Both the position numbers and the translations under genes were made by a program. A stretch of DNA of 64,000 bases from Saccharomonospora marina XMU15 (lineage in GTDB: Bacteria > Actinomycetota > Actinomycetes > Mycobacteriales > Pseudonocardiaceae), in NCBI RefSeq assembly GCF_000244955.1, contig NZ_CM001439.1:4645234-4709233 (forward strand). The letters run 5' to 3'. Below, in pieces: positions 1 through 8,161 of this stretch. Under the pieces are notes generated by a model. It ran no database searches. It worked only from the letters and a program-made list of their open reading frames with translations, and had not been told where the DNA came from. Within the stretch, counting starts at the first letter, position 1. Each line of letters opens with the position of its first letter.

Positions 1-26
1 AGATCGAGCAGGCGAAGCGGTAGGCC

Positions 27-1487
27 TCAACCGTCGCCACGCTCCGCGGCGCCGGTGATGTTGCGGGCCATCCCCCCGAACACCACCGCGTGCAGCGGCG
101 CGATGCTCTTCCAGTACAGGTGCCCCGCCAGGCCGTGCGGCTGGAACAGCGCACGCTGCCGGTACAGCGAGCCACCGGAGTCGGTAGGGATCACCGACAG
201 CTCCAGCCAGGCCTGCCCGGGTAGTCGCATCTCGGCCCGCAACCGCAGAAACGTCGGACGCTCCAGCCGCTCCACCCGCCACCAGTCCAGCGCCTCGCCG
301 ACCCGGAGCCGCCGGGGGTCACGCCTGCCCCTGCGCAGTCCGGCCCCGCCGACCAACCGGTCCAGCCAGCCGCGCACCGACCAGGCAGGCGGGAAGGAGT
401 ACCAGCCCTGCTCGCCGCCGATCGACTCCACGATCCGCCACAACGTCTCCGGGTCCGCCGTGCTCCGCTGCTCGCGCGCGTCCTCGTACAGTGTCCCGCC
501 TGCCCAGTCTGGGTCGGTCGGCAGCGGGCCGGAGGGGGCTCCGGGAGCCGCGGCGTCCGACCAGCGCGTCGGTACGTCGGCCCTACGGGTTCTCGCCAAC
601 GCCATCTCCACGGCGTGGTCGAACCCGGTGAGTCCGCCCTCGGGGTCGGGAATGTAGCGCTCGACGGCGTGGTCGTGGCAGATCACCTCGTGCACGAGCG
701 ACTCGATCAGTGGCACGGCGATACTGCGCGGCACCGGCGTGACCAGATTGACCCACTGCGCCGACAGCCACGGGGTCAGCACCGGTACCGGCACCACGAG
801 GCGCCTGCGAAGCATCGCCACCCTGGCGTACCTGCGCATCATGTCCAGGTAGGTCAGCACGTCGGGGCCGCAGATGTCGAAAGCGCCGTTGAGTTGCCGC
901 TCGATGGTCGCCGCTCGCACGAGGTAATGCAGCACGTCACCCACCGCGATCGGCTGGATGCGGTTGTGCACCCATCGTGGCGTGATCATGACGGGCAGGT
1001 TCTCGGTCAGGTAGCGCAGCATCTCGAAGCTGGCCGAGCCGGAGCCGATGATCACCGCGGCGCGCAGCACCACAGCGGGCACCGCCGAGTCGAGCAGGAT
1101 CCGGCCGACCTCGGCGCGCGAGCCGAGATGCGCGGAAAGCTCCCCGCTCTCCGGGGTGATACCGCCGAGGTAGACGATGCGCGACACCCCCGCCGTGGCG
1201 GCCGCGTTCGCGAGTATCTCCGCGGCACGCCGGTCGACTTCCACGAAGTCACGCTGGTGCAGTGAGTGCACGAGGTAGTAGGCGACATCCTGGCCTGCGA
1301 GCGCCGCGACCACGTCGCGCGGATTCGTCACGTCCCCACGCACGACCTCCACCCGGCCGTGCCAGTCGACACCGGCCAGCTTCTCCGGCGTTCTCGCCAC
1401 GGCACGGACCTGATGCCCCTCCGCCAGCAGCCAGGGCACCAGGCGCCCTCCGATGTATCCGGTGGCACCGAAGACGACGCATCGCAT
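27..1487 (-). CDS. NAD(P)-binding SDR-like protein with C-terminal DUF2867
   Basis: This 486-residue protein opens with a Rossmann nucleotide-binding motif (GATGYIGGRL, residues 7-16), as in atypical short-chain dehydrogenase/NmrA-type proteins. The N-terminal ~300 residues look like an epimerase-type NAD(P)-binding domain. The last ~160 residues match the DUF2867 pattern (TLYEDAREQRS onwards, ending in a Trp/aromatic-rich segment with LYWKSIAPLH). Proteins of this architecture are usually annotated as NAD(P)H-binding proteins of unknown substrate; a role in redox or quinone metabolism is inference. The gene lies 68 bases downstream of the LigD-type polymerase on the same strand and may be cotranscribed with it. 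The annotated ATG at 1487 gives a full-length glycine-rich loop, so the start is credible. Confidence 0.85.
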   Translation of the reverse strand: MRCVVFGATGYIGGRLVPWLLAEGHQVRAVARTPEKLAGVDWHGRVEVVRGDVTNPRDVVAALAGQDVAYYLVHSLHQRDFVEVDRRAAEILANAAATAGVSRIVYLGGITPESGELSAHLGSRAEVGRILLDSAVPAVVLRAAVIIGSGSASFEMLRYLTENLPVMITPRWVHNRIQPIAVGDVLHYLVRAATIERQLNGAFDICGPDVLTYLDMMRRYARVAMLRRRLVVPVPVLTPWLSAQWVNLVTPVPRSIAVPLIESLVHEVICHDHAVERYIPDPEGGLTGFDHAVEMALARTRRADVPTRWSDAAAPGAPSGPLPTDPDWAGGTLYEDAREQRSTADPETLWRIVESIGGEQGWYSFPPAWSVRGWLDRLVGGAGLRRGRRDPRRLRVGEALDWWRVERLERPTFLRLRAEMRLPGQAWLELSVIPTDSGGSLYRQRALFQPHGLAGHLYWKSIAPLHAVVFGGMARNITGAAERGDG

Positions 1488-1555
1488 CCCGCCATCGTCG
1501 CCCCACGCCCGGCGAGTTACTGGCCGTCACCGCGTGGACCAGCCGATCGGGCGAC

Positions 1556-2515
1556 TCAGTGCTCGATGCCGTCGCGGTCGGCCCATTCCAGCAGCGGCTC
1601 GATCGAATAGGCGACGTCGTCGATGCCGCTGTGCAGATCGCCGAGTTCGGCGAACCGTCGCGGCAGTGTCGCGATCGTGCACTCGCGAGGCTCCACGTCG
1701 GGCACCTCGTCCCACCGGATGGGTGTGGAGACGGTGGCCTCCGGCACTCCCCGCACCGAGTAGGCGCAGGCGATGGTGTGGTCGCGGGCGTTCTGGTTGT
1801 AGTCGACGAACAGCAGCGCCGGGTCGCGGTCCTTGCGCCACCACGCGGTGGTGACGTCCCTCGGCGCGCGGCGTTCGACCTCCATCGCGAAGGCGCGCGC
1901 GGCCCTGCGCACGTCGGAGAAGCCCCACCTCGGCTCGATGCGCACGTAGATGTGCAGCCCGTCACCGCCGGAGGTCTTGGGCCAGCCGACGATGCCCAGC
2001 TCGGTCAGCACCTCGTGGGCGACCGCTGCCACCCTGCGGACCCTTTCGAACGGGCAGCGCGGCATGGGGTCCAGGTCGATGCGCCACTCGTCGGGGTGTT
2101 CGGTGTCGGCGCTGCGCGAGTTCCAGGGATGGAACTCGACCGTGGACATCTGCACGGCCCAGATCACGCTGGCCAGCTCGGTGACGCAGAGTTCGTCGGC
2201 GTGCCTGCCGTAGCGCGGGAAATGCACCCGTACGGTCCGCAGCCACGGCGGTGCCCCTCGGGGAACGCGCTTCTGGTGCACCTTCTGCCCGGCCGACCCG
2301 GACGGGAACCGGTGCAGCATGCATGGCCGCTCGTACAGCGCACGCACGATCCCGTCACCGACGGCGAGGTAGTAGTGAGCGAGGTCCAGCTTGGTCTCCC
2401 CGCGCGTGGCGAAGTACACGCGGTCGGGATTGGTGATGCGCACGGTGCGGGTCCCGACCTCCAGGTCGACGGCCCCGCCCGCGCTTCGCTCGGCTCGGTC
2501 GGCAGCACTGGCCAT
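1556..2515 (-). CDS. Stand-alone LigD-type DNA polymerase (PolDom, primase-like)
   Basis: The 319-residue protein matches the polymerase domain of LigD (archaeo-eukaryotic primase fold) used in bacterial non-homologous end joining. The catalytic set is visible: the two metal-binding aspartates in WRIDLDP (D147, D149), the conserved histidine in GGDGLHIYVRI (H188) and the third aspartate in LLFVDYNQNAR (D238). There is no ligase or nuclease domain, so it is a split LigD component or a Prim-PolC-like gap-filling/repair polymerase. No ku or ATP-dependent ligase gene is visible in the window. An open frame extends further upstream, but the ATG at 2515 begins just before conserved sequence and avoids a Cys/Pro-rich non-conserved extension. 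The gene is divergent from the acyltransferase. Confidence 0.9.
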   Translation of the reverse strand: MASAADRAERSAGGAVDLEVGTRTVRITNPDRVYFATRGETKLDLAHYYLAVGDGIVRALYERPCMLHRFPSGSAGQKVHQKRVPRGAPPWLRTVRVHFPRYGRHADELCVTELASVIWAVQMSTVEFHPWNSRSADTEHPDEWRIDLDPMPRCPFERVRRVAAVAHEVLTELGIVGWPKTSGGDGLHIYVRIEPRWGFSDVRRAARAFAMEVERRAPRDVTTAWWRKDRDPALLFVDYNQNARDHTIACAYSVRGVPEATVSTPIRWDEVPDVEPRECTIATLPRRFAELGDLHSGIDDVAYSIEPLLEWADRDGIEH

Positions 2516-2680
2516 GCGGCCGACGGTAACCCGGCGCGGCCGTGCCCACCGGCTCTCGACCTGACGGTGTGGTGGCGCGCAAGTCCCGAGAGCACAGGGC
2601 AGTTCGCCCCTTGCCGTTATCCCGGGCCGACACCCACAGTGAGGATGCCGAAACCACACGAGAACCTCACTGGAGCACAC

Positions 2681-3856
2681 GTGACCGCGGCAAGGCAGGC
2701 ACCCGACGACAGAGCCAACAGCGGCGTGACCGGTCAGCAGACCAAGCGGGTGCCCGCACTGGACACCCTGCGGGCCGCGCTGGTCGCCTGGATCATCGGC
2801 GGGCACGCCTTGCTCGGCTACTCCGCGGTCGGCGGCTGGGCCTACGACGAGGTCAACGAGGTCACCTTCGCTCCTGCGGTGGAACTGGTGCTGATCGGGA
2901 TACTCGGACCGTCCGCGCTGTTCGTGCTGGGCACCTTCTTCATGATCGCCGGGCTGTTCTCACCAGGTCCGCTCGCCAGGAGGGGACCCGCCAAGTTCGC
3001 CTGGCACAGGGCCGTCCGTCTCGGCGTGCCGTTCGTGCTCAGCCTGCTGGCGCTGTGGCCGCTGTCGGTGTGGCTGGCCTACCACGCGGCGGGCAGATCG
3101 GTGACCTTCGGCTGGGTGCTCGTCGGCAGGGAGCGAATGCTGGACTCCGGCGCGCTGTGGTTCGCCGAGGTGCTGCTGGTGTTCTCGCTGGCCTACGCCT
3201 CGTGGCGGGCGGTGACCGGTCGGCAGCGGCCACACGGCCTCGTCACGGGCAGGCAACTGCTCGCTGTCGGGATCGCGCTCGCGCTGGTCACCTTCGTGGT
3301 TCGGCTGTGGACCCAGGCTCGCGCCACGGAGGTGCTCGATCTGCATTTGTGGCAGTGGCCGCAACTCGCCGTGATGTTCTGGCTCGGGGTGACCCAGTCG
3401 CACACCGGGCTGCGCGAGCGGGTGCCGACCAGGCTTTACCACGGCTGCGGCGCTGTCGCGGCGGGCGTGATCCTCGCGCTTCCTGTGCTGGCGGCGGTGG
3501 TGGGCCTCGGTGACGTCGCCGCACAGGCCGATCCGTTCCTCGGCGGCTGGCACTGGCAGGCGATGTTGCTGGCGTCCGTCGAGGCGACGCTCGTCGTCGC
3601 CGGGTCGATGTGGCTGCTGGGTTTCGCGCAGCGACGGTTCTCCGGGACGGGGCCGATGGTCGCCGGGGCCGCGCGGGGCTCGTTCGCGGCCTTCGTGATT
3701 CAGGGCCCGGTGCTGATCCTGCTCGCCGTGGCGTTGCGCCCGCTGCCGCTGCCCGCGGAGGTGAAGGGACCGCTGCTCGCGGTAGTCGCGATCGCGGCGT
3801 GTTTCGGCCTCGGCTGGTTGGCGGTCACCCGGACACCGCTGGGCAAGTTGCTCTGA
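2681..3856 (+). CDS. Membrane acyltransferase (acyltransferase 3-like)
   Basis: This is a polytopic membrane protein of about 391 residues with roughly ten hydrophobic segments. It starts with the pattern PALDTLRAALVAWIIGGHAL, resembling the first helix and catalytic-region histidine of acyltransferase family 3 (OafA/NodX-like) enzymes. These transfer acyl groups onto extracytoplasmic glycans or lipids; the substrate here cannot be told. I prefer the GTG at 2681 because GGAG lies five bases upstream. The in-frame ATG at 2645 has a purine run only one base away. A much longer open frame continuing upstream is antisense to LigD and not coding. The gene is convergent with the TMEM175-like gene; their ends are five bases apart. 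Confidence 0.8.
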   Translation: MTAARQAPDDRANSGVTGQQTKRVPALDTLRAALVAWIIGGHALLGYSAVGGWAYDEVNEVTFAPAVELVLIGILGPSALFVLGTFFMIAGLFSPGPLARRGPAKFAWHRAVRLGVPFVLSLLALWPLSVWLAYHAAGRSVTFGWVLVGRERMLDSGALWFAEVLLVFSLAYASWRAVTGRQRPHGLVTGRQLLAVGIALALVTFVVRLWTQARATEVLDLHLWQWPQLAVMFWLGVTQSHTGLRERVPTRLYHGCGAVAAGVILALPVLAAVVGLGDVAAQADPFLGGWHWQAMLLASVEATLVVAGSMWLLGFAQRRFSGTGPMVAGAARGSFAAFVIQGPVLILLAVALRPLPLPAEVKGPLLAVVAIAACFGLGWLAVTRTPLGKLL

Positions 3857-3861
3857 GCAGC

Positions 3862-4506
3862 CTAATCGCGGCGACGCCCGGCGAGCCTGGCCGCCAGCAC
3901 GGTCAGCGGGACGGCGAGCAACCAGGAGAACTCCGCGACGGTCGTGGACAGGAACGCCAGTCCCAGCGAGGGCACGAACCCCGACACCGCGCCCAGTCCC
4001 CTTGCCAGCGCCGTCCGGATCTCACGGGGATCGGTGTCGGGATGTGTCAGCGCCTCCGCGCCCTGACGCAGCCTGGGCCGCCCCCGAGCCGCGTACCACC
4101 ACACGCAGCTTGAGCTGAGGCCGGTGAGGATGATGCTCAGCGCGTAGAGCAGCACCGCGGCGACGCTGTCGCCGTGCTGACCGAGCACGGCCGTGGGAAA
4201 CGGCAGCACCGCCACCCAGAACAGGAACACCAGGTTGAGGGTGAGCAGGGTGCCGTCGGCACGGGCGATGCGCAGGAACCCCCTGTGGTGCACCCGCCAG
4301 AACCGCCCGATCACCGCGAAGCTCAACGCGAAGGCACCGAATTCGGGCAGCAGGTTCAGCAGGTCCTCCTCGACGTGCCCCTCGCGAAATCGCGCCTGCG
4401 CCAGAGGCAGCACCAGCAGGGTGATGGCGATGGCGAACACGCCGTCGCTGAAGGCCACCACCCGCTCCACGCCGCTGGTCGAGCGGTGGTCGGGCTCGGC
4501 GCTCAT
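3862..4506 (-). CDS. TMEM175/DUF1211-family potassium channel-like membrane protein
   Basis: The protein has 214 residues with the family signature RVVAFSDGVFAIAITLLVL in the first membrane helix. The FSD motif of TMEM175/DUF1211 proteins forms the channel pore. About six hydrophobic segments are present, as in a single bacterial TMEM175 repeat, which assembles as a tetramer with leaky K+ selectivity. The start is placed at ATG 4506 (MSAEPDHRSTS), since residues encoded upstream in the same frame are unlike the family. Physiological role in this organism is unknown. Confidence 0.85.
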   Translation of the reverse strand: MSAEPDHRSTSGVERVVAFSDGVFAIAITLLVLPLAQARFREGHVEEDLLNLLPEFGAFALSFAVIGRFWRVHHRGFLRIARADGTLLTLNLVFLFWVAVLPFPTAVLGQHGDSVAAVLLYALSIILTGLSSSCVWWYAARGRPRLRQGAEALTHPDTDPREIRTALARGLGAVSGFVPSLGLAFLSTTVAEFSWLLAVPLTVLAARLAGRRRD

Positions 4507-4636
4507 CGTCGAGGGTGTCCTGGGTGCGTCATGACCCCGAGCATGGACCTCGGTGAGACGGGCCGGACGCGGCACGCCCGGCCCGTGCCCCCAGCTTCAA
4601 CCGGCCGGGCGAACCCGTGTCGTGATCGACCCCGTG

Positions 4637-5395
4637 CTACTCCTGACCGTCCACAGCGGACACATCCGCGCCGGTGCGCACCTCGATCGAGCGGCCGGCA
4701 CAGCGAGTGTTCGCCAGGCGCTCGGCGCGCTCCTTGATGCCGAGCAGCATCTTGCGCTCCATGATCAGGCTCCCCGGTTCCATGACCGCGAAGTTGAACG
4801 CCCTGCGCGGCGGAGAGGCACCGGGTGTGGCAATGCGGTTGCGGCTGACGAGCCGGGTGCCTTCGGGCAGCGGGGACAGGGTGAACGCCCACACCCACTG
4901 GCCGTCCGCTGAGCGCAATACCAGTGCCTGCTCGGGCCGAAGGACCTCCACCCGCAGGGCCGGACCATTCGAGCCGACCGGCAGCACGTCGCCGAGGTCC
5001 AGGTTCTGCAGTTCGGGAACGATCTCGTCCACGCTGTGCATGTCGAGGCCGAGCAGGTTCTCCACCCAGTCGTAGGTGTAGGCGCCGCCACGGCCACTTC
5101 CCATCTGGACGAGCCAGGGCCACACGTCCGACGGCGGCGCCTCGATGGTGATGGCCCGTGTCGACAGCATGTCGGGCTCGGCGAGCAGGTCGTCCCCCGG
5201 CATCGCGTTGCCGGTTTCCTCGGCCGTCGCACCCCAGGTCAGGCACCACTGTCGCCACAGCAGCGGGTAGGACGCGACGGCGGCGGTGGCCGCACCGGCG
5301 AGGGCGCCGGTGGTGATGGCAGCGAGTTTGGTCTTCTTCACGGCTTCGATGCTCGCCACGCCTGCGGCGCCCGCACAGAGTCGGAATGCCCACAT
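4637..5395 (-). CDS. SRPBCC-type protein with N-terminal membrane segment
   Basis: This 252-residue protein has an N-terminal hydrophobic stretch (around KLAAITTGALAGAATAAVAS) followed by a domain resembling the START/polyketide-cyclase (SRPBCC) fold. Supporting features are the ITIEAPPSDVWPWLVQMG entry strand and the WVWAFTLSPLPEGTRLVSR strand pair. SRPBCC proteins bind hydrophobic ligands; no ligand can be inferred. The ATG at 5395 is the longest start; a GTG at 5341 just before KKTKLAAITTG would also keep the whole recognisable protein. Neither has a strong ribosome-binding site. It is divergent from the Asp23 operon across a 247-base promoter region. Confidence 0.7.
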   Translation of the reverse strand: MWAFRLCAGAAGVASIEAVKKTKLAAITTGALAGAATAAVASYPLLWRQWCLTWGATAEETGNAMPGDDLLAEPDMLSTRAITIEAPPSDVWPWLVQMGSGRGGAYTYDWVENLLGLDMHSVDEIVPELQNLDLGDVLPVGSNGPALRVEVLRPEQALVLRSADGQWVWAFTLSPLPEGTRLVSRNRIATPGASPPRRAFNFAVMEPGSLIMERKMLLGIKERAERLANTRCAGRSIEVRTGADVSAVDGQE

Positions 5396-5448
5396 CGGTG
5401 AGGTCGCGGGTTCGACTACCGAGCTCGAACCACGGCCAGGGAGTTTGT

Positions 5449-5474
5449 CCGGTTCGCCAGGTGTATCGAACCGG
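5449..5474. promoter_or_regulatory. Perfect 8-bp inverted repeat in the divergent promoter region
   Basis: The arms CCGGTTCG (5449-5456) and CGAACCGG (5467-5474) are exact reverse complements separated by ten bases. They lie between the divergent SRPBCC gene and the Asp23 operon, about 170 bases upstream of the latter. The spacing is suited to a dimeric regulator, though a transcript hairpin is also possible. No known regulator motif is recognised. Confidence 0.4.
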
Positions 5475-5642
5475 TGGCGGGGTACCTCCTACTTACGATC
5501 GTGTGCTCCCCGGTGAGCGCTTCCGAATCTGACGACGCCTGCCGGAGTCCGCGCGATCGGCCGTGCCGGGCTTCGAGTTCGCCGACCTCGCGACCGCCCG
5601 ACCGGCAACCCAATTCCAGGGCCTAGCAGAAGGACCGCGGTT

Positions 5643-6122
5643 ATGAGCACTCCAACCTCGCAGAAGAACACCGACAGGACGGCGGGTGACGGCGCCGACG
5701 CGCAGCGAAAGGGCAACGAGTTGAGCACCTCGCGCGGCACCACCACCATCGCCGACGCTGTGGTACAGAAGATCGCAGGACTGGCGGCACGTGAGGTCAG
5801 CGGCGTGTACAGCCTGGGCGGAGGCGCCGCACGCGCGATGGGAGCACTGCGAGAGCGCATCCCCGGCGCGTCCGCCAGCGCAGGGCAAGGCGTGGCCGTC
5901 GAGGTCGGGGAGAAGCAGGCCGCTGTCGACCTGGAACTGCTGGTGGAGTACGGCGTTTCCATCGTCGACCTGGCACAGGCCGTTCGTCGCAATGTGATCT
6001 CCTCGATCGAGCGGATGACCGGCCTCGAGGTCGTCGAGGTCAACCTCAGCGTCAACGACATCCACCTGCCCGGCGACGACAACGAGGAACAGTCCTCCGA
6101 ATCGAGCGGACGGGTTCAGTGA
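5643..6122 (+). CDS. Asp23/Gls24 family envelope stress protein (first paralogue)
   Basis: The protein has 159 residues. A variable N-terminus is followed by an Asp23/Gls24 core starting at GTTTIADAVVQKIAGLAARE, with the conserved pattern of valine-rich strands up to NVISSIERMTGLEVVEVNLSVNDIHLP. Asp23 proteins of Gram-positives are abundant membrane-associated proteins anchored by AmaP and linked to envelope stress; this one probably associates with the AmaP homologue encoded downstream. An AAGGA-type ribosome-binding site precedes the ATG. The stop overlaps the next start by GTGA, beginning a chain of translationally coupled genes. Confidence 0.9.
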   Translation: MSTPTSQKNTDRTAGDGADAQRKGNELSTSRGTTTIADAVVQKIAGLAAREVSGVYSLGGGAARAMGALRERIPGASASAGQGVAVEVGEKQAAVDLELLVEYGVSIVDLAQAVRRNVISSIERMTGLEVVEVNLSVNDIHLPGDDNEEQSSESSGRVQ

Positions 6123-6469
6123 GCGTTGACGTCGAACTCGACGTCGACCGCATCGCCGCAGCCGTCCGGGGGTGCTCGCCCGTCGCTGACCTGCACGGTG
6201 GCCGGTTCGGAGAGATCGCCACCTACCTGCCGGGGCGACGGGTCACCGGCGTGCGTGTTCGCCCAGCGGACATCACTGTCGGGATCGTCGGACACTACCC
6301 CGCGACCGTCTTCGAGATGGCTGACGCCGTCCGCGCCGCCATCGGGCCCGTGGACCGGCCCGTGCACGTCGCGGTAATGGACATCGAATCCGACACGAAC
6401 ACGACCGACCGTACGGCTTCGAGCAGTGCAGATCCGGTAGCGGTCGGCTCAGCAAGGAGAATGCCGTGA
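6119..6469 (+). CDS. Small protein of the Asp23 operon, function unknown
   Basis: The 116-residue protein starts at a GTG overlapping the preceding stop by four bases. It contains a conserved-looking core (HGGRFGEIATYLPGRRVTGVRV ... IGPVDRPVHVAVMDIE, residues ~25-90) and a disordered Ser/Thr-rich tail. Proteins of this size and pattern recur in actinobacterial Asp23 clusters; the core may be a divergent Asp23-like fold, but that is inference. Its stop overlaps the start of the next small membrane gene, again by GTGA. No signal peptide or membrane segment is seen. Confidence 0.75.
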   Translation: MSVDVELDVDRIAAAVRGCSPVADLHGGRFGEIATYLPGRRVTGVRVRPADITVGIVGHYPATVFEMADAVRAAIGPVDRPVHVAVMDIESDTNTTDRTASSSADPVAVGSARRMP

Positions 6470-6636
6470 ACTTCACCGCAATCGGGCTGGTCTCCGGCGT
6501 CGCATTGGGCTTCGCGGCCGCGTTCGGGGGCTTCAGCGCCTTCCTCCTCGTACTGGTCATCGGGGCACTGGGACTCCTCGTGGGCCTGGTCGCCGACGGC
6601 AAGCTCAACCTGTCCCAACTCACCGGTCGGCGCTGA
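6466..6636 (+). CDS. 56-residue DUF2273-like small membrane protein
   Basis: Reading from the GTG at 6466 gives MNFTAIGLVSGVALGF followed by two glycine-rich hydrophobic helices (residues ~5-22 and ~25-43), then a short polar tail ending LNLSQLTGRR. The size, two-helix hairpin and position between Asp23 genes fit the DUF2273 small integral membrane proteins of Asp23 operons. An AAGGAGA ribosome-binding site lies at 6454-6460, and the start overlaps the previous stop by GTGA. It probably takes part in anchoring Asp23 proteins to the membrane (inference). Confidence 0.85.
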   Translation: MNFTAIGLVSGVALGFAAAFGGFSAFLLVLVIGALGLLVGLVADGKLNLSQLTGRR

Positions 6637-6642
6637 CAACCC

Positions 6643-7059
6643 ATGACCGCGTCCGACACCGCGCGACTCACCGACAGCGTCGACCGCGACGTCGCCGAGG
6701 AACTCGGCACACGGGGCCGGACCACGATCGCCGACCGCGTGGTCGAACGCATCGCCGTCCACGCGGCCCGCGAGGTGGAAGGGGTGGGCGGGTCGGCACG
6801 CCGCCTGCTCGGTGTCCGGGTCAGCGGCGAGGCACCGCAGCGTTCGGTGCAAGCGGACGCGCGGGTGAGGGCCGGGACCGCTTCGCTGCGGATGCAGCTG
6901 TCCGTGCGGTACCCGACACCGGTGGCCCGCACCGTCGAGCAGGCCCGTGACCACGTCATGCGCAGGGTCACCGAGCTGACCGGTCTCGCGGTCTCCCGTG
7001 TGGACGTCACGGTCACCGCGCTGCACAGCGATACCGAACGACGGAGGACGGTGCAGTGA
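6643..7059 (+). CDS. Asp23/Gls24 family envelope stress protein (second paralogue)
   Basis: The 138-residue protein has the Asp23 core GRTTIADRVVERIAVHAARE at residues ~26-45 and the closing VTELTGLAVSRVDVTVTAL. It is a paralogue of the first gene in the operon, sharing the TTIAD-V--RIA--AARE pattern but with an Arg-rich central part (SARRLLGVRVSGEAPQRSVQ). It starts six bases after the DUF2273-like gene and overlaps the next start. Two Asp23 copies in one operon suggest hetero-oligomers or division of labour. Confidence 0.9.
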   Translation: MTASDTARLTDSVDRDVAEELGTRGRTTIADRVVERIAVHAAREVEGVGGSARRLLGVRVSGEAPQRSVQADARVRAGTASLRMQLSVRYPTPVARTVEQARDHVMRRVTELTGLAVSRVDVTVTALHSDTERRRTVQ

Positions 7060-7592
7060 TTCGCCGCCCACGGCGCGGCATTCCCGCGACGCTCACCGCG
7101 CTCGCCCTGCTGGCGATCTCGGTTCTTGTCGCGATGTCGGCCATCCAACTGCTCACGAACACCCCACCGGTGCTCGACTACGACGGCTTCGCCCAAGCGT
7201 TGAACTCCACGACGTGGAACGACCTGGTCGTGGCCGTCGTCGCCGCACTCGCCGTAGCGCTCGGGCTGGTGCTGCTGGTGGCCGTGGCCCTGCCGGGCAG
7301 GGCCACGGTGCTCCCGTTGAGCGACGATCCGGCGGAACTGGATTCCGGGGTGTCGCGCCACAGCATGCTGCGGGAGCTACGTGCCGCGGCGAAGTCGGTC
7401 GACGGCGTGACGAAGGCCAAGCTGAGCCTGCGGCGTGGTGTGGTCGTGGCCAAGCTCCGCACCGATCGTGGGACCACGAGCGGACTTGTCGAGGCGGTTG
7501 GCGGCGCGTTGCGGCAGCGGCTCGACCGGATCTCACCGGCCACGCGACCGGCTCTCAAGGTCAGGATCGCCACGACCAGGAGCGCGCCGTGA
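7056..7592 (+). CDS. DUF6286-type two-helix membrane protein
   Basis: The 178-residue protein has two membrane helices (residues ~12-32 and ~58-82) and a cytoplasmic C-terminal domain of alternating charged strands (VDGVTKAKLSLRRGVVVAKLRT). The latter resembles the AmaP/Asp23-type strand pattern. Actinobacterial Asp23 clusters carry this family as DUF6286. It begins at a GTG overlapping the preceding stop by four bases and ends overlapping the AmaP start in the same way. Function is inferred only from the operon: membrane partner of Asp23 proteins. Confidence 0.8.
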   Translation: MIRRPRRGIPATLTALALLAISVLVAMSAIQLLTNTPPVLDYDGFAQALNSTTWNDLVVAVVAALAVALGLVLLVAVALPGRATVLPLSDDPAELDSGVSRHSMLRELRAAAKSVDGVTKAKLSLRRGVVVAKLRTDRGTTSGLVEAVGGALRQRLDRISPATRPALKVRIATTRSAP

Positions 7593-8161
7593 AGAATGTG
7601 AACCGGCCCTCGCGGCTGAACCGGAGTCTGCTCGCCGTCGTAGGCGCGGTGCTCGTGGCGGGAGGCGGGCTCGCACTGAGCACCTACTTCGGCTGGTCGG
7701 GCCTGTTCGAACCGACCGCGCCACTCGTGCCGGGCACCCAGCAACCCCCGACGTGGGTGCTCTACGTCACGGTGGTGGTCGCCGTGCTGGTGGCGGTGGG
7801 CTGCCTGCTGTGGCTGGTCGCCCAGTTCGCCCGCGAGCCGAACACCCGCACCTGGCACCTCGAAACCGACCCGCCACGGGGACACACCGATATCGCGCCG
7901 GGTACCGCCGTCGAGCCACTGATCCACGACATCGCCGGCTACCCGGGCGTGCATGACGCCGACGCCACGCTGGCGGGCAGCCGCGACGCGCCGCTGCTGT
8001 CACTGGTGGTCACCACCGAGCAGGACGCCGACCTGACCGCCGTTCGCGAGCAGATAGCGGCCCACGGCGTCCCTCGACTACGGCAGGCGCTGGAACTGAA
8101 CACGCTGCCTGCCGTACTGGAGTTCCGCGTGGCGGGACCGGAAGGCAGCCGGGTGTCCTGA
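7589..8161 (+). CDS. amaP: AmaP-like alkaline shock response membrane anchor protein
   Basis: The protein has 190 residues with two membrane helices (residues ~13-33 and ~54-76) separated by a short extracytoplasmic loop. A soluble C-terminal domain ends in the strand pattern PRLRQALELNTLPAVLEFRV. This is the layout of AmaP, which holds Asp23 at the membrane in staphylococci. The GTG start overlaps the preceding stop by four bases. It is the last gene of the six-gene operon. The gene symbol is by family and context only. Confidence 0.75.
   Translation: MKNVNRPSRLNRSLLAVVGAVLVAGGGLALSTYFGWSGLFEPTAPLVPGTQQPPTWVLYVTVVVAVLVAVGCLLWLVAQFAREPNTRTWHLETDPPRGHTDIAPGTAVEPLIHDIAGYPGVHDADATLAGSRDAPLLSLVVTTEQDADLTAVREQIAAHGVPRLRQALELNTLPAVLEFRVAGPEGSRVS

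Noticed and set aside
1262-2680. Plus-strand extension of the acyltransferase frame
   Set aside because: Antisense to the SDR and LigD genes, Arg/Pro/His-rich and without similarity; high-GC shadow frame.
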